Origin: DAIRET01 sp036795455
Lineage (GTDB): Bacteria; Bacteroidota; Ignavibacteria; Ignavibacteriales; Ignavibacteriaceae
Assembly (NCBI GenBank): GCA_036795455.1
Contig: DAIRET010000151.1
Coordinates: 1-7,352 of the forward strand
Length of the DNA stretch: 7,352 bases
Direction: 5' to 3'
The notes under the pieces are model-generated. The model did no database searches. It saw only the letters and a program-made list of their open reading frames with translations, and had not been told where the DNA came from. Both the position numbers and the translations under genes were made by a program. Of the stretch, positions 6,953 to 7,352 are shown piece by piece (position 1 is the first letter of the stretch; each line of letters starts with the position of its first letter).

Positions 6953-7352
6953 TTAATTTAGGTGAGCAGCTAAAAGCGTTTTCAAAACAGAAATTGCTTT
7001 GTTCATCTGGTTTTTAACAGTCTGAATTGAGACATTCATAATTTCTGCTATTTCCGAATACTCGAAACCACCGAAACGACTAAGTAAAAAAGTTTCGCGG
7101 CATCTTTGAGGAAGTGTTGAAATAGCTCGCTGGTAGTCATCAATAAAAAAAACGCTTTCTATTTCTTTATCGGCATTGCTAAGCATAACAAGAATATTCT
7201 TCTCTTCGTTAATATAACTGACCCGCGGTTTCCTATTAATGTAGTTGATAGTAAGGTTTCTTGCAATCTTATATAAATATGCTTTTGATGATAGGTTTGT
7301 ATCCAATCTTTCAGAACAGAGCCAAAACTTAATAAAGGTTTCTTGTGTTAAG
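6953..7352 (-). CDS. FecI-family ECF RNA polymerase sigma factor, 5' end cut by window edge
   Basis: This is an extracytoplasmic-function sigma factor that would direct RNA polymerase to a small set of promoters, most likely including this locus. The visible C-terminal 132 residues stay in frame up to the right edge. A TTG at 7306 could be mistaken for a start, but the codons before it read LTQETFIKFW, a typical ECF region 2 sequence, so the gene continues outside the window. Region 2 goes on through KAYLYKIARNLTINYINRK. After a variable linker, region 4 begins near STLPQRCRETFLLSRFGGF and contains a helix-turn-helix, EIAEIMNVSIQTVKNQM, which would bind the -35 element. The protein ends at a TAA. 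The FecR-type gene immediately downstream supports a sigma/anti-sigma pair. Region 1 and the start of region 2 are not visible. Family assignment is firm; target promoters are inferred. Confidence 0.93.
   Translation of the reverse strand, partial: LTQETFIKFWLCSERLDTNLSSKAYLYKIARNLTINYINRKPRVSYINEEKNILVMLSNADKEIESVFFIDDYQRAISTLPQRCRETFLLSRFGGFEYSEIAEIMNVSIQTVKNQMNKAISVLKTLLAAHLN

Overview
The window is one strand of a Bacteroidota-type cell-surface signalling and outer-membrane transport locus. All six genes lie on the minus strand, so the biological order runs from the right edge to the left. A FecI-family ECF sigma factor (cut by the right edge) comes first, followed by a FecR-type anti-sigma factor and a large TonB-dependent receptor with an N-terminal STN signalling domain. 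Then come an outer-membrane-type lipoprotein with a carboxypeptidase-regulatory-like domain and a lamin-tail-like (DUF4876-like) region, an ABC ATPase, and an ABC-2-type permease cut by the left edge. No rRNA, tRNA, CRISPR array, insertion sequence or terminator could be recognised.

The organism looks like a member of the Bacteroidota/Ignavibacteriota/Chlorobiota group. The base composition is AT-rich. The FecI-FecR-STN receptor trio, the carboxypeptidase-regulatory-like domains and the short-signal lipoprotein are typical of this group. Recognisable Shine-Dalgarno sequences precede three genes (AAGGA, GAGGA, GGAGG). These are generally weak or absent in classical Bacteroidia and Flavobacteriia, so a deeper branch such as Ignavibacteria is plausible, but this is inference.

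Region by region: 6953-7352 sigma factor; 6742-6952 a 211-bp AT-rich gap with possible promoter signals; 5653-6741 anti-sigma factor; 5620-5652 a short gap with a 6-bp inverted repeat and a ribosome binding site; 2626-5619 receptor; 1545-2639 lipoprotein, overlapping the receptor by 14 bp; 642-1532 ABC ATPase, 12 bp after the lipoprotein; 1-632 permease, 9 bp after the ATPase. From the anti-sigma factor onward the genes are packed tightly enough to be one transcription unit.

Working model: ligand binding at the receptor is passed through its periplasmic STN domain to the anti-sigma factor, which frees or activates the sigma factor to transcribe the operon. The lipoprotein occupies the position where a SusD-type protein often sits and is a candidate surface partner of the receptor. 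The ABC pair may move or process something related to the same ligand across the inner membrane. The ligand cannot be named from the sequence. The most interesting points are the receptor plus lamin-tail lipoprotein pair without SusD, the coupling of an ABC-2 system to it, and an ATPase whose usual catalytic glutamate is an aspartate.
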